Assembly (NCBI GenBank): GCA_964057225.1
Contig: OZ059900.1
Coordinates: 23,141,638 to 23,205,637, forward strand
Source: Auanema rhodensis
Taxonomy: Eukaryota > Nematoda > Chromadorea > Rhabditida > Rhabditidae
Direction of reading: 5' to 3'
Length of the DNA: 64,000 nt
Shown here in pieces: positions 26,309 through 39,978 of this stretch (positions are counted from its first letter, which is position 1; each line of letters begins with the position of its first letter). A program made the position numbers and the translations under genes. The notes beneath the pieces are model-generated. The model worked only from the letters and a program-made list of their open reading frames with translations. It was not told the DNA's origin and searched no databases.

Positions 26309-29300
26309 ATAATAAAATATTTCTCATGAGAAATACTGTGTTTTTGTATTTTTCTAGTGTTCAGCATGTAAAATGCTTCATTTTAGTATGTAACACGCTG
26401 AAATTCGTTGCATTTGACGACTCATATGAACAAAAATCGTTTAAATCAATATTAGCCATAAGGGGCGTGCCCTCAGAATATGCTAATTTCCTTAATTTTC
26501 TAACCCCTGTTTTTTTGTCGTGAAAGTGGAACTAGACGTTGTACAAACAATTTTGAGCTAGGTTTCATTGACATTGCATGAGTTTGAACACATGAAATCG
26601 TAAGTCAAATCCTTGTTTACAGCGAAATTTCCAAAAACTGGTTTTCCAGCATAATAAAATATTTCTCATGGGAAATACTGTGTTTTTGTATTTTTCTAGT
26701 GTTCAGCATGTGAAATGCTTCATTTTAGTATGTAACACGCTGAAATTCGTTGCATTTGACGACTCATATGAACAAAAATCGTTTAAATCAATATTAGCCA
26801 TAAGGGGCGTGCCCTCAGAATATGCTAATTTCCTTAATTTTCTAACCCCTGTTTTTTTGTCGTGAAAGTGGAACTAGACGTTGTACAAACAATTTTGAGC
26901 TAGGTTTCATTGACATTGCATGAGTTTGAACACATGAAATCGTAAGTCAAAACCTTGTTTACAGCGAAATTTCCAAAAACTGTTTTTCAAGCATAATAAA
27001 ATATTTCTCATGGGAAATACTGTGTTTTTGTACTTTTCTAGTGTTCAGCATGTAAAATGCTTCATTTTAGTATGTAACACGCTGAAATTCGTTGCATTTG
27101 ACTACTCATATGAACAAAAATCGATTTAATCAATATTAGCCATAAGGGGCGTGCCCTCAGAATATGCTAATTTCCTTAATTTTCTAACCCCTGTTTTTTT
27201 GTCGTGAAAGTGGAACTAGACGTTGTACAAACAATTTTGAGCTAGGTTTCATTGACATTGCATGAGTTTGAACACATGAAATCGTAAGTCAAAACCTCGT
27301 TTACAGCGAAAATTCCAAAAACTGGTTTTCCAGCATAATAAAATATTTCTCATGAGAAATACTGTGTTTTTGTATTTTTCTAGTGTTCAGCATGTAAAAT
27401 GCTTCATTTTAGTATGTAACACGCTGAAATTCGTTGCATTTGACGACTCATATGAACAAAAATCGTTTAAATCAATATTAGCCATAAGGGGCGTGCCCTC
27501 AGAATATGCTAATTTCCTTAATTTTCTAACCCCTGTTTTTTTGTCGTGAAAGTGGAACTAGACGTTGTACAAACAATTTTGAGCTAGGTTTCATTGACAT
27601 TGCATGAGTTTGAACACATGAAATCGTAAGTCAAAACCTTGTTTACAGCGAAATTTCCAAAAACTGGTTTTCCAGCATAATAAAATATTTCTCATGGGAA
27701 AAACTGTGTTTTCGTATTTTTCTAGTGTTCAGCATGTAAAATGCTTCATTTTAGTATGTAACACGCTGAAATTCGTTGCATTTGACGACTCATATGAACA
27801 AAAATCGATTTAATCAATATTAGCCATAAGGGGCGTGCCCTCAGAATATGCTAATTTCCTTAATTTTCTAACCCCTGTTTTTTGTCGTGAAAGTGGAACT
27901 AGACGTTGTAGGAACAATTTTGAGCTAGGTTTCATTGACATTGCATGAGTTTGAACACATGAAATCGTAAGTCAAAACCTTGTTTACAGCGAAATTTCCA
28001 AAAACTGGTTTTCCAGCATAATAAAATATTTCTCATGGGAAATACTGTGTTTTTGTATTTTTCTAGTGTTCAGCATGTGAAATGCTTCATTTTAGTATGT
28101 AACACGCTGAAATTCGTTGCATTTGACTACTCATATGAACAAAAATCGATTTAATCAATATTAGCCATAAGGGGCGTGCCCTCAGAATATGCTAATTTCC
28201 TTAATTTTCTAACCCCTGTTTTTTTTTCGTGAAAGTGGAACTAGACGTTGTACAAACAATTTTGAGCTAGGTTTCATTGACATTGCATGAGTTTGAACAC
28301 ATGAAATCGTAAGTCAAAACCTCGTTTACAGCGAAAATTCCAAAAACTGGTTTTCCAGCATAATAAAATATTTCTCATGAGAAATACTGTGTTTTTGTAT
28401 TTTTCTAGTGTTCAGCATGTAAAATGCTTCATTTTAGTATGTAACACGCTGAAATTCGTTGCATTTGACGACTCATATGAACAAAAATCGTTTAAATCAA
28501 TATTAGCCATAAGGGGCGTGCCCTCAGAATATGCTAATTTCCTTAATTTTCTAACCCCTGTTTTTTTGTCGTGAAAGTGGAACTAGACGTTGTACAAACA
28601 ATTTTGAGCTAGGTTTCATTGACATTGCATGAGTTTGAACACATGAAATCGTAAGTCAAATCCTTGTTTACAGCGAAATTTCCAAAAACTGGTTTTCCAG
28701 CATAATAAAATATTTCTCATGGGAAATACTGTGTTTTTGTATTTTTCTAGTGTTCAGCATGTGAAATGCTTCATTTTAGTATGTAACACGCTGAAATTCG
28801 TTGCATTTGACGACTCATATGAACAAAAATCGTTTAAATCAATATTAGCCATAAGGGGCGTGCCCTCAGAATATGCTAATTTCCTTAATTTTCTAACCCC
28901 TGTTTTTTTGTCGTGAAAGTGGAACTAGACGTTGTACAAACAATTTTGAGCTAGGTTTCATTGACATTGCATGAGTTTGAACACATGAAATCGTAAGTCA
29001 AAACCTTGTTTACAGCGAAATTTCCAAAAACTGTTTTTCCAGCATAATAAAATATTTCTCATGGGAAATACTGTGTTTTTGTACTTTTCTAGTGTTCAGC
29101 ATGTAAAATGCTTCATTTTAGTATGTAACACGCTGAAATTCGTTGCATTTGACTACTCATATGAACAAAAATCGATTTAATCAATATTAGCCATAAGGGG
29201 CGTGCCCTCAGAATATGCTAATTTCCTTAATTTTCTAACCCCTGTTTTTTTGTCGTGAAAGTGGAACTAGACGTTGTACAAACAATTTTGAGCTAGGTTT

Positions 29301-32300
29301 CATTGACATTGCATGAGTTTGAACACATGAAATCGTAAGTCAAAACCTCGTTTACAGCGAAAATTCCAAAAACTGGTTTTCCAGCATAATAAAATATTTC
29401 TCATGAGAAATACTGTGTTTTTGTATTTTTCTAGTGTTCAGCATGTAAAATGCTTCATTTTAGTATGTAACACGCTGAAATTCGTTGCATTTGACGACTC
29501 ATATGAACAAAAATCGTTTAAATCAATATTAGCCATAAGGGGCGTGCCCTCAGAATATGCTAATTTCCTTAATTTTCTAACCCCTGTTTTTTTGTCGTGA
29601 AAGTGGAACTAGACGTTGTACAAACAATTTTGAGCTAGGTTTCATTGACATTGCATGAGTTTGAACACATGAAATCGTAAGTCAAAACCTTGTTTACAGC
29701 GAAATTTCCAAAAACTGGTTTTCCAGCATAATAAAATATTTCTCATGGGAAATACTGTGTTTTTGTATTTTTCTAGTGTTCAGCATGTGAAATGCTTCAT
29801 TTTAGTATGTAACACGCTGAAATTCGTTGCATTTGACGACTCATATGAACAAAAATCGTTTAAATCAATATTAGCCATAAGGGGCGTGCCCTCAGAATAT
29901 GCTAATTTCCTTAATTTTCTAACCCCTGTTTTTTTGTCGTGAAAGTGGAACTAGACGTTGTACAAACAATTTTGAGCTAGGTTTCATTGACATTGCATGA
30001 GTTTGAACACATGAAATCGTAAGTCAAAACCTTGTTTACAGCGAAATTTCCAAAAACTGTTTTTCCAGCATAATAAAATATTTCTCATGGGAAATACTGT
30101 GTTTTTGTACTTTTCTAGTGTTCAGCATGTAAAATGCTTCATTTTAGTATGTAACACGCTGAAATTCGTTGCATTTGACTACTCATATGAACAAAAATCG
30201 ATTTAATCAATATTAGCCATAAGGGGCGTGCCCTCAGAATATGCTAATTTCCTTAATTTTCTAACCCCTGTTTTTTTGTCGTGAAAGTGGAACTAGACGT
30301 TGTACAAACAATTTTGAGCTAGGTTTCATTGACATTGCATGAGTTTGAACACATGAAATCGTAAGTCAAAACCTCGTTTACAGCGAAAATTCCAAAAACT
30401 GGTTTTCCAGCATAATAAAATATTTCTCATGAGAAATACTGTGTTTTTGTATTTTTCTAGTGTTCAGCATGTAAAATGCTTCATTTTAGTATGTAACACG
30501 CTGAAATTCGTTGCATTTGACGACTCATATGAACAAAAATCGTTTAAATCAATATTAGCCATAAGGGGCGTGCCCTCAGAATATGCTAATTTCCTTAATT
30601 TTCTAACCCCTGTTTTTTTGTCGTGAAAGTGGAACTAGACGTTGTACAAACAATTTTGAGCTAGGTTTCATTGACATTGCATGAGTTTGAACACATGAAA
30701 TCGTAAGTCAAAACCTTGTTTACAGCGAAATTTCCAAAAACTGGTTTTCCAGCATAATAAAATATTTCTCATGGGAAATACTGTGTTTTTGTATTTTTCT
30801 AGTGTTCAGCATGTGAAATGCTTCATTTAAGTATGTAACACGCTGAAATTCGTTGCATTTGACGACTCATATGAACAAAAATCGTTTAAATCAATATTAG
30901 CCATAAGGGGCGTGCCCTCAGAATATGCTAATTTCCTTAATTTTCTAACCCCTGTTTTTTTGTCGTGAAAGTGGAACTAGACGTTGTACAAACAATTTTG
31001 AGCTAGGTTTCATTGACATTGCATGAGTTTGAACACATGAAATCGTAAGTCAAAACCTTGTTTACAGCGAAATTTCCAAAAACTGTTTTTCCAGCATAAT
31101 AAAATATTTCTCATGGGAAATACTGTGTTTTTGTACTTTTCTAGTGTTCAGCATGTAAAATGGTTCATTTTAGTATGTAACACGCTGAAATTCGTTGCAT
31201 TTGACTACTCATATGAACAAAAATCGATTTAATCAATATTAGCCATAAGGGGCGTGCCCTCAGAATATGCTAATTTCCTTAATTTTCTAACCCCTGTTTT
31301 TTTGTCGTGAAAGTGGAACTAAACGTTGTACAAACAATTTTGAGCTAGGTTTCATTGACATTGCATGAGTTTGAACACATGAAATCGTAAGTCAAAACCT
31401 TGTTTACAGCGAAATTTCCAAAAACTGGTTTTCCAGCATAATAAAATATTTCTCATGGGAAATACTGTGTTTTTGTATTTTTCTAGTGTTCAGCATGTAA
31501 AATACTTCATTTAAGTATGTAACACGCTGAAATTCGTTGCATTTGACGACTCATATGAACAAAAATCGATTTAATCAATATTAGCCATAAGGGGCGTGCC
31601 CTCAGAATATGCTAATTTCCTAAATTTTCTAACCCCTGTTTTTTTGTCGTGAAAGTGGAACTAGACGTTGTACAAACAATTTTGAGCTAGGTTTCATTGA
31701 CATTGCATGAGTTTGAACACATGAAATCGTAAGTCAAAACCTTGTTTACAGCGAAATTTCCAAAAACTGGTTTTCCAGCATAATAAAATATTTCTCATGA
31801 GAAATACTGTGTTTTTGTATTTTTCTAGTGTTCAGCATGTAAAATGCTTCATTTTAGTATGTAACACGCTGAAATTCGTTGCATTTGACGACTCATATGA
31901 ACAAAAATCGATTTAATCAATATTAGCCATAAGGGGCGTGCCCTCAGAATATGCTAATTTCCTTAATTTTCTAACCCCTGTTTTTTGTCGTGAAAGTGGA
32001 ACTAAACGTTGTAGGAACAATTTTGAGCTAGGTTTCATTGACATTGCATGAGTTTGAACACATGAAATCGTAAGTCAAAACCTTGTTTACAGCGAAATTT
32101 CCAAAAACTGGTTTTCCAGCATAATAAAATATTTCTCATGGGAAATACTGTGTTTTTGTGTTTTTCTAGTGTTCAGCATGTAAAATGCTTCATTTTGGTA
32201 TGTAACACACTGAAATTCGTTGCATTTGACGACTCATATGAACAAAAATCGATTTAATCAATATTAGCCATAAGGGGCGTGCCCTCAGAATATGCTAATT

Positions 32301-33085
32301 TCCTTAATTTTCTAACCCCTGTTTTTTTGTCGTGAAAGTGGAACTAGACGTTGTACAAACAATTTTGAGCTAGGTTTCATTGACATTGCATGAGTTTGAA
32401 CACATGAAATCGTAAGTCAAAACCTTGTTTACAGCGAAATTTCCAAAAACTGGTTTTCCAGCATAATAAAATATTTCTCATGAGAAATACTGTGTTTTTG
32501 TATTTTTCTAGTGTTCAGCATGTAAAATACTTCATTTTAGTATGTAACACGCTGAAATTCGTTGCATTTGACGACTCATATGAACAAAAATCGATTTAAT
32601 CAATATTAGCCATAAGGGGCGTGCCCTCAGAATATGCTAATTTCCTTAATTTTCTAACCCCTGTTTTTTGTCGTGAAAGTGGAACTAGACGTTGTAGGAA
32701 CAATTTTGAGCTAGGTTTCATTGACATTGCAAGAGTTTGAACACATGAAATCGTAAGTCAAAACCTTGTTTACAGCGAAATTTCCAAAAACTGGTTTTCC
32801 AGCATAATAAAATATTTCTCATGGGAAAAACTGTGTTTTTGTATTTTTCTAGTGTTCAGCATGTAAAATGCTTCATTTTAGTATGTAACACGCTGAAATT
32901 CGTTGCATTTGACGACTCATATGAACAAAAATCGATTTAATCAATATTAGCCATAAGGGGCGTGCCCTCAGAATATGCTAATTTCCTTAATTTTCTAACC
33001 CCTGTTTTTTTGTCGTGAAAGTGGAACTAGACGTTGTACAAACAATTTTGAGCTAGGTTTCATTGACATTGCATGAGTTTGAACA
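26272..33085 (+). repeat. 20-monomer, 6837-bp higher-order repeat, copy B
   Basis: Copy B covers m78 to m97 and repeats the monomer order and rare marks of copy A at +6837 bp. It ends where m97 carries GAACATATGA (33081-33090), a mark absent from the junction monomer m77. That mark is followed by m98 (TTTTTTTAGTG, AAGGAGCGTG), which also follows the equivalent monomer in copy C. So m97-m98 is likely the original continuation, and m77-m78 the crossover product. Confidence 0.9.
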
Positions 33086-33145
33086 TATGAAATCGTAAGT
33101 CAAAACCTTGTTTACAGCGAAATTTCCAAAAACTGGTTTTCCAGC

Positions 33146-33828
33146 ATAATAAAATATTTCTCATGGGAAATACTGTGTTTTTGTATTTTTTTAGTGTTCA
33201 GCATGTAAAATGCTTCATTTTAGTATGTAACACGCTGAAATTCGTTGCATTTGACGACTCATATGAACAAAAATCGATTTAATCAATATTAGCCATAAGG
33301 AGCGTGCCCTCAGAATATGCTAATTTCCTTAATTTTCTAACCCCTGTTTTTTGTCGTGAAAGTGGAACTAGACGTTGTAGGAACAATTTTGAGCTAGGTT
33401 TCATTGACATTGCATGAGTTTGAACACATGAAATCGTAAGTCAAAACCTTGTTTACAGCGAAATTTCCAAAAACTGTTTTTCCAGCATAATAAAATATTT
33501 CTCATGGGAAATACTGTGTTTTTGTATTTTTCTAGTGTTCAGCATGTGAAATGCTTCATTTTAGTATGTAACACGCTGAAATTCGTTGCATTTGACGACT
33601 CATATGAACAAAAATCGTTTAAATCAATATTAGCCATAAGGGGCGTGCCCTCAGAATATGCTAATTTCCTTAATTTTCTAACCCCTGTTTTTTTGTCGTG
33701 AAAGTGGAACTAGACGTTGTACAAACAATTTTGAGCTAGGTTTCATTGACATTGCATGAGTTTGAACACATGAAATCGTAAGTCAAAACCTTGTTTACAG
33801 CGAAATTTCCAAAAACTGGTTTTCCAGC
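33146..33828 (+). other. Junction monomers m98-m99 between copies B and C
   Basis: m98 starts with TTTTTTTAGTG, AAGGAGCGTG, 6T and TAGGAAC (33377), as does its counterpart m111 in copy C, but ends with CTGTTTTTCC (T at 33477), the tail of G-class monomers. m99 has a G-class body (GTGAAATGC, CGTTTAAATC) but an R-like CTGGTTTTCC tail, and is followed by another G-class monomer (m100). In copies A and B, G always follows R. The arrangement implies at least one, probably two, exchanges between 33380 and about 33815. Confidence 0.6.
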
Positions 33829-36800
33829 ATAATAAAATATTTCTCATGGGAAATACTGTGTTTTTGTATTTTTCTAGTGTTCAGCATGTGAAATGCTTCA
33901 TTTTAGTATGTAACACGCTGAAATTCGTTGCATTTGACGACTCATATGAACAAAAATCGTTTAAATCAATATTAGCCATAAGGGGCGTGCCCTCAGAATA
34001 TGCTAATTTCCTTAATTTTCTAACCCCTGTTTTTTTGTCGTGAAAGTGGAACTAGACGTTGTACAAACAATTTTGAGCTAGGTTTCATTGACATTGCATG
34101 AGTTTGAACACATGAAATCGTAAGTCAAAACCTTGTTTACAGCGAAATTTCCAAAAACTGTTTTTCCAGCATAATAAAATATTTCTCATGGGAAATACTG
34201 TGTTTTTGTACTTTTCTAGTGTTCAGCATGTAAAATGCTTCATTTTAGTATGTAACACGCTGAAATTCGTTGCATTTGACTACTCATATGAACAAAAATC
34301 GATTTAATCAATATTAGCCATAAGGGGCGTGCCCTCAGAATATGCTAATTTCCTTAATTTTCTAACCCCTGTTTTTTTGTCGTGAAAGTGGAACTAGACG
34401 TTGTACAAACAATTTTGAGCTAGGTTTCATTGACATTGCATGAGTTTGAACACATGAAATCGTAAGTCAAAACCTCGTTTACAGCGAAAATTCCAAAAAC
34501 TGGTTTTCCAGCATAATAAAATATTTCTCATGAGAAATACTGTGTTTTTGTATTTTTCTAGTGTTCAGCATGTAAAATGCTTCATTTTAGTATGTAACAC
34601 GCTGAAATTCGTTGCATTTGACGACTCATATGAACAAAAATCGTTTAAATCAATATTAGCCATAAGGGGCGTGCCCTCAGAATATGCTAATTTCCTTAAT
34701 TTTCTAACCCCTGTTTTTTTGTCGTGAAAGTGGAACTAGACGTTGTACAAACAATTTTGAGCTAGGTTTCATTGACATTGCATGAGTTTGAACACATGAA
34801 ATCGTAAGTCAAAACCTTGTTTACAGCGAAATTTCCAAAAACTGGTTTTCCAGCATAATAAAATATTTCTCATGGGAAATACTGTGTTTTTGTATTTTTC
34901 TAGTGTTCAGCATGTGAAATGCTTCATTTAAGTATGTAACACGCTGAAATTCGTTGCATTTGACGACTCATATGAACAAAAATCGTTTAAATCAATATTA
35001 GCCATAAGGGGCGTGCCCTCAGAGTATGCTAATTTCCTTAATTTTCTAACCCCTGTTTTTTTGTCGTGAAAGTGGAACTAGACGTTGTACAAACAATTTT
35101 GAGCTAGGTTTCATTGACATTGCATGAGTTTGAACACATGAAATCGTAAGTCAAAACCTTGTTTACAGCGAAATTTCCAAAAACTGTTTTTCCAGCATAA
35201 TAAAATATTTCTCATGGGAAATACTGTGTTTTTGTACTTTTCTAGTGTTCAGCATGTAAAATGGTTCATTTTAGTATGTAACACGCTGAAATTCGTTGCA
35301 TTTGACTACTCATATGAACAAAAATCGATTTAATCAATATTAGCCATAAGGGGCGTGCCCTCAGAATATGCTAATTTCCTTAATTTTCTAACCCCTGTTT
35401 TTTTGTCGTGAAAGTGGAACTAAACGTTGTACAAACAATTTTGAGCTAGGTTTCATTGACATTGCATGAGTTTGAACACATTAAATCGTAAGTCAAAACC
35501 TTGTTTACAGCGAAATTTCCAAAAACTGGTTTTCCAGCATAATAAAATATTTCTCATGGGAAATACTGTGTTTTTGTATTTTTCTAGTGTTCAGCATGTA
35601 AAATACTTCATTTAAGTATGTAACACGCTGAAATTCGTTGCATTTGACGACTCATATGAACAAAAATCGATTTAATCAATATTAGCCATAAGGGGCGTGC
35701 CCTCAGAATATGCTAATTTCCTTAATTTTCTAACCCCTGTTTTTTTGTCGTGAAAGTGGAACTAGACGTTGTACAAACAATTTTGAGCTAGGTTTCATTG
35801 ACATTGCATGAGTTTGAACACATGAAATCGTAAGTCAAAACCTTGTTTACAGCGAAATTTCCAAAAACTGGTTTTCCAGCATAATAAAATATTTCTCATG
35901 GGAAATACTGTGTTTTTGTATTTTTCTAGTGTTCAGCATGTAAAATACTTCATTTAAGTATGTAACACGCTAAAATTCGTTGCATTTGACGACTCATATG
36001 AACAAAAATCGATTTAATCAATATTAGCCATAAGGGGCGTGCCCTCAGAATATGCTAATTTCCTAAATTTTCTAACCCCTGTTTTTTTGTCGTGAAAGTG
36101 GAACTAGACGTTGTACAAACAATTTTGAGCTAGGTTTCATTGACATTGCATGAGTTTGAACACATGAAATCGTAAGTCAAAACCTTGTTTACAGCGAAAT
36201 TTCCAAAAACTGGTTTTCCAGCATAATAAAATATTTCTCATGAGAAATACTGTGTTTTTGTATTTTTCTAGTGTTCAGCATGTAAAATGCTTCATTTTAG
36301 TATGTAACACGCTGAAATTCGTTGCATTTGACGACTCATATGAACAAAAATCGATTTAATCAATATTAGCCATAAGGGGCGTGCCCTCAGAATATGCTAA
36401 TTTCCTTAATTTTCTAACCCCTGTTTTTTGTCGTGAAAGTGGAACTAAACGTTGTAGGAACAATTTTGAGCTAGGTTTCATTGACATTGCATGAGTTTGA
36501 ACACATGAAATCGTAAGTCAAAACCTTGTTTACAGCGAAATTTCCAAAAACTGGTTTTCCAGCATAATAAAATATTTCTCATGGGAAATACTGTGTTTTT
36601 GTGTTTTTCTAGTGTTCAGCATGTAAAATGCTTCATTTTGGTATGTAACACACTGAAATTCGTTGCATTTGACGACTCATATGAACAAAAATCGATTTAA
36701 TCAATATTAGCCATAAGGGGCGTGCCCTCAGAATATGCTAATTTCCTTAATTTTCTAACCCCTGTTTTTTTGTCGTGAAAGTGGAACTAGACGTTGTACA

Positions 36801-37900
36801 AACAATTTTGAGCTAGGTTTCATTGACATTGCATGAGTTTGAACACATGAAATCGTAAGTCAAAACCTTGTTTACAGCGAAATTTCCAAAAACTGGTTTT
36901 CCAGCATAATAAAATATTTCTCATGAGAAATACTGTGTTTTTGTATTTTTCTAGTGTTCAGCATGTAAAATACTTCATTTTAGTATGTAACACGCTGAAA
37001 TTCGTTGCATTTGACGACTCATATGAACAAAAATCGATTTAATCAATATTAGCCATAAGGGGCGTGCCCTCAGAATATGCTAATTTCCTTAATTTTCTAA
37101 CCCCTGTTTTTTGTCGTGAAAGTGGAACTAGACGTTGTAGGAACAATTTTGAGCTAGGTTTCATTGACATTGCAAGAGTTTGAACACATGAAATCGTAAG
37201 TCAAAACCTTGTTTACAGCGAAATTTCCAAAAACTGGTTTTCCAGCATAATAAAATATTTCTCATGGGAAAAACTGTGTTTTTGTATTTTTCTAGTGTTC
37301 AGCATGTAAAATGCTTCATTTTAGTATGTAACACGCTGAAATTCGTTGCATTTGACGACTCATATGAACAAAAATCGATTTAATCAATATTAGCCATAAG
37401 GGGCGTGCCCTCAGAATATGCTAATTTCCTTAATTTTCTAACCCCTGTTTTTTTGTCGTGAAAGTGGAACTAGACGTTGTACAAACAATTTTGAGCTAGG
37501 TTTCATTGACATTGCATGAGTTTGAACATATGAAATCGTAAGTCAAAACCTTGTTTACAGCGAAATTTCCAAAAACTGGTTTTCCAGCATAATAAAATAT
37601 TTCTCATGGGAAATACTGTGTTTTTGTATTTTTTTAGTGTTCAGCATGTAAAATGCTTCATTTTAGTATGTAACACGCTGAAATTCGTTGCATTTGACGA
37701 CTCATATGAACAAAAATCGATTTAATCAATATTAGCCATAAGGAGCGTGCCCTCAGAATATGCTAATTTCCTTAATTTTCTAACCCCTGTTTTTTGTCGT
37801 GAAAGTGGAACTAGACGTTGTAGGAACAATTTTGAGCTAGGTTTCATTGACATTGCATGAGTTTGAACACATGAAATCGTAAGTCAAAACCTTGTTTACA
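33829..37900 (+). repeat. Partial third copy (C) of the 20-monomer block, with one inserted monomer
   Basis: m100 to m105 match m88 to m93 of copy B at +4101 bp (class G, T, R, G', T', then AATAC/CATTTAAG). An extra monomer m106 (35881-36222; CATTTAAG, GCTAAAATTC, CCTAAATT) shifts the offset to +4443 bp. From m107 the order follows B again: ATGAGAAAT, TGTGTTTTTC/TTGGTATG, GCAAGAGTT, AAAAACTG/GAACATATGA, TTTTTTTAGTG/AAGGAGCG. Private changes include GAGTATGCT near 35024, CACATTAAATCG near 35480 and ACAACGAAATT near 37898. Unlike its B counterpart m93, m105 has CTTAATT rather than CTAAATT, while m106 has CTAAATT. That suggests m105 and m106 are products of one exchange that duplicated this monomer. 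Confidence 0.8.
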
Positions 37901-37929
37901 ACGAAATTTCCAAAAACTGGTTTTCCAGC

Positions 37930-39978
37930 ATAATAAAATATTTCTCTTGGGAAATACTGTGTTTTTGTATTTTTCTAGTGTTCAGCATGTAAAATACTTC
38001 ATTTAAGTATGTAACACGCTGAAATTCGTTGCATTTGACGACTCATATGAACAAAAATCGATTTAATCAATATTAGCCATAAGGGGCGTGCCCTCAGAAT
38101 ATGCTAATTTCCTAAATTTTCTAACCCCTGTTTTTTTGTCGTGAAAGTGGAACTAGACGTTGTACGAACAATTTTGAGCTAGGTTTCATTGACATTGCAT
38201 GAGTTTGAACACATGAAATCGTATATCAAACCTTGTTTACAGCGAAATTTCCAAAAACTGGTTTTCCAGCATAATAAAATATTTCTCATGGGAAATACTG
38301 TGTTTTTGTATTTTTCTAGTGTTCAGCATGTAAAATGCTTCATTTTAGTATGTAACACGCTGAAATTCGTTGCATTTGACTACTCATATGAACAAAAATC
38401 GATTTAATCAATATTAGCCATAAGGGGCGTGCCCTCAGAATATGCTAATTTCCTTAATTTTCTAACCCTTGTTTTTTTGTCGTGAAAGTGGAACTAGACA
38501 ATGTACAAACAATTTTGAGCTAGGTTTCATTGACATTGCATGAGTTTGAACACATGAAATCGTAAGTCAAAACCTTGTTTACAGCGAAATTTCCGAAAAC
38601 TGGTTTTCCAGCATAATAAAATATTTCTCATGAGAAATACTGTGTTTTTGTATTTTTCTAGTGTTCAGCATGTAAAATGCTTCATTTTAGTATGTAACAC
38701 GCTGAAATTCGTTGCATTTGACGACTCATATGAACAAAAATCGATTTAATCAATATTAGCCATAAGGAGCGTGCCCTCAGAATATGCTAATTTCCTTAAT
38801 TTTCTAACCCCTGTTTTTTGTCGTGAAAGTGGAACTAGACGTTGTAGGAACAATTTTGAGCTAGGTTTCATTGACATTGCATGAGTTTGAACACATGAAA
38901 TCGTAAGTCAAAACCTTGTTTACAGCGAAATTTCCAAAAACTGGTTTTCCAGCATAATAAAATATTTCTCTTGGGAAATACTGTGTTTTTGTATTTTTCT
39001 AGTGTTCAGCATGTAAAATACTTCATTTAAGTATGTAACACGCTGAAATTCGTTGCATTTGACGACTCATATGAACAAAAATCGATTTAATCAATATTAG
39101 CCATAAGGGGCGTGCCCTCAGAATATGCTAATTTCCTAAATTTTCTAACCCCTGTTTTTTTGTCGTGAAAGTGGAACTAGACGTTGTACGAACAATTTTG
39201 AGCTAGGTTTCATTGACATTGCATGAGTTTGAACACATGAAATCGTATATCAAACCTTGTTTACAGCGAAATTTCCAAAAACTGGTTTTCCAGCATAATA
39301 AAATATTTCTCATGGGAAATACTGTGTTTTTGTATTTTTCTAGTGTTCAGCATGTAAAATGCTTCATTTTAGTATGTAACACGCTGAAATTCGTTGCATT
39401 TGACTACTCATATGAACAAAAATCGATTTAATCAATATTAGCCATAAGGGGCGTGCCCTCAGAATATGCTAATTTCCTTAATTTTCTAACCCTTGTTTTT
39501 TTGTCGTGAAAGTGGAACTAGACGTTGTACAAACAATTTTGAGCTAGGTTTCATTGACATTGCATGAGTTTGAACACATGAAATCGTAAGTCAAAACCTT
39601 GTTTACAGCGAAATTTCCAAAAACTGGTTTTCCAGCATAATAAAATATTTCTCATGGGAAATACTGTAGTTTTGTATTTTTCTAGTGTTCAGCATGTAAA
39701 ATGCTTCATTTTAGTTTGTAACACGCTGAAATTCGTTGCATTTGACGACTGATATGAACAAAAATCGATTTAATCAATATTAGCCATAAGGGGCGTGCCC
39801 TCAGAATATGCTAAGTTCCTTAATTTTCTAACCCCTGTTTTTTTGTCGTGAAAGTGGAACTAGACGTTGTACAAACAATTTTGAGCTAGGTTTCATTGAC
39901 ATTGCATGAGTTTGAACACATGAAATCGTAAGTCAAAACCTTGTTTACAGCGAAATTTCCAAAAACTGGTTTTCCAGC
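37930..39978 (+). repeat. Three-monomer repeat, two copies (m112-m117 region)
   Basis: m112 (CTCTTGGG, CATTTAAG, CGTATATCAAACC) and m113 (GACTACTC, CCCTTGTT) recur as m115 and m116 at +1024 bp. m114 (ATGAGAAAT, AAGGAGCG, 6T, TAGGAAC, private TTCCGAAAAC) lies between. m113 has a private GACAATGTAC near 38498. The third member of the second trio is replaced by m117 (ACTGTAGTTTTG, AGTTTGTA, GACTGATATG), which belongs to the following eight-monomer unit. Confidence 0.8.

Noticed and set aside
16075-34727. Twenty-two near-identical 65-codon open frames on the + strand (R- and G-class monomers)
   Set aside because: All come from the same part of the satellite monomer. Every monomer has the first 38 or so codons, then a TAA in ATCGATTTAATC; only the CGTTTAAATC variants lack that stop and run on to the next one. 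There is no independent promoter, codon bias or conservation beyond the DNA repeat.
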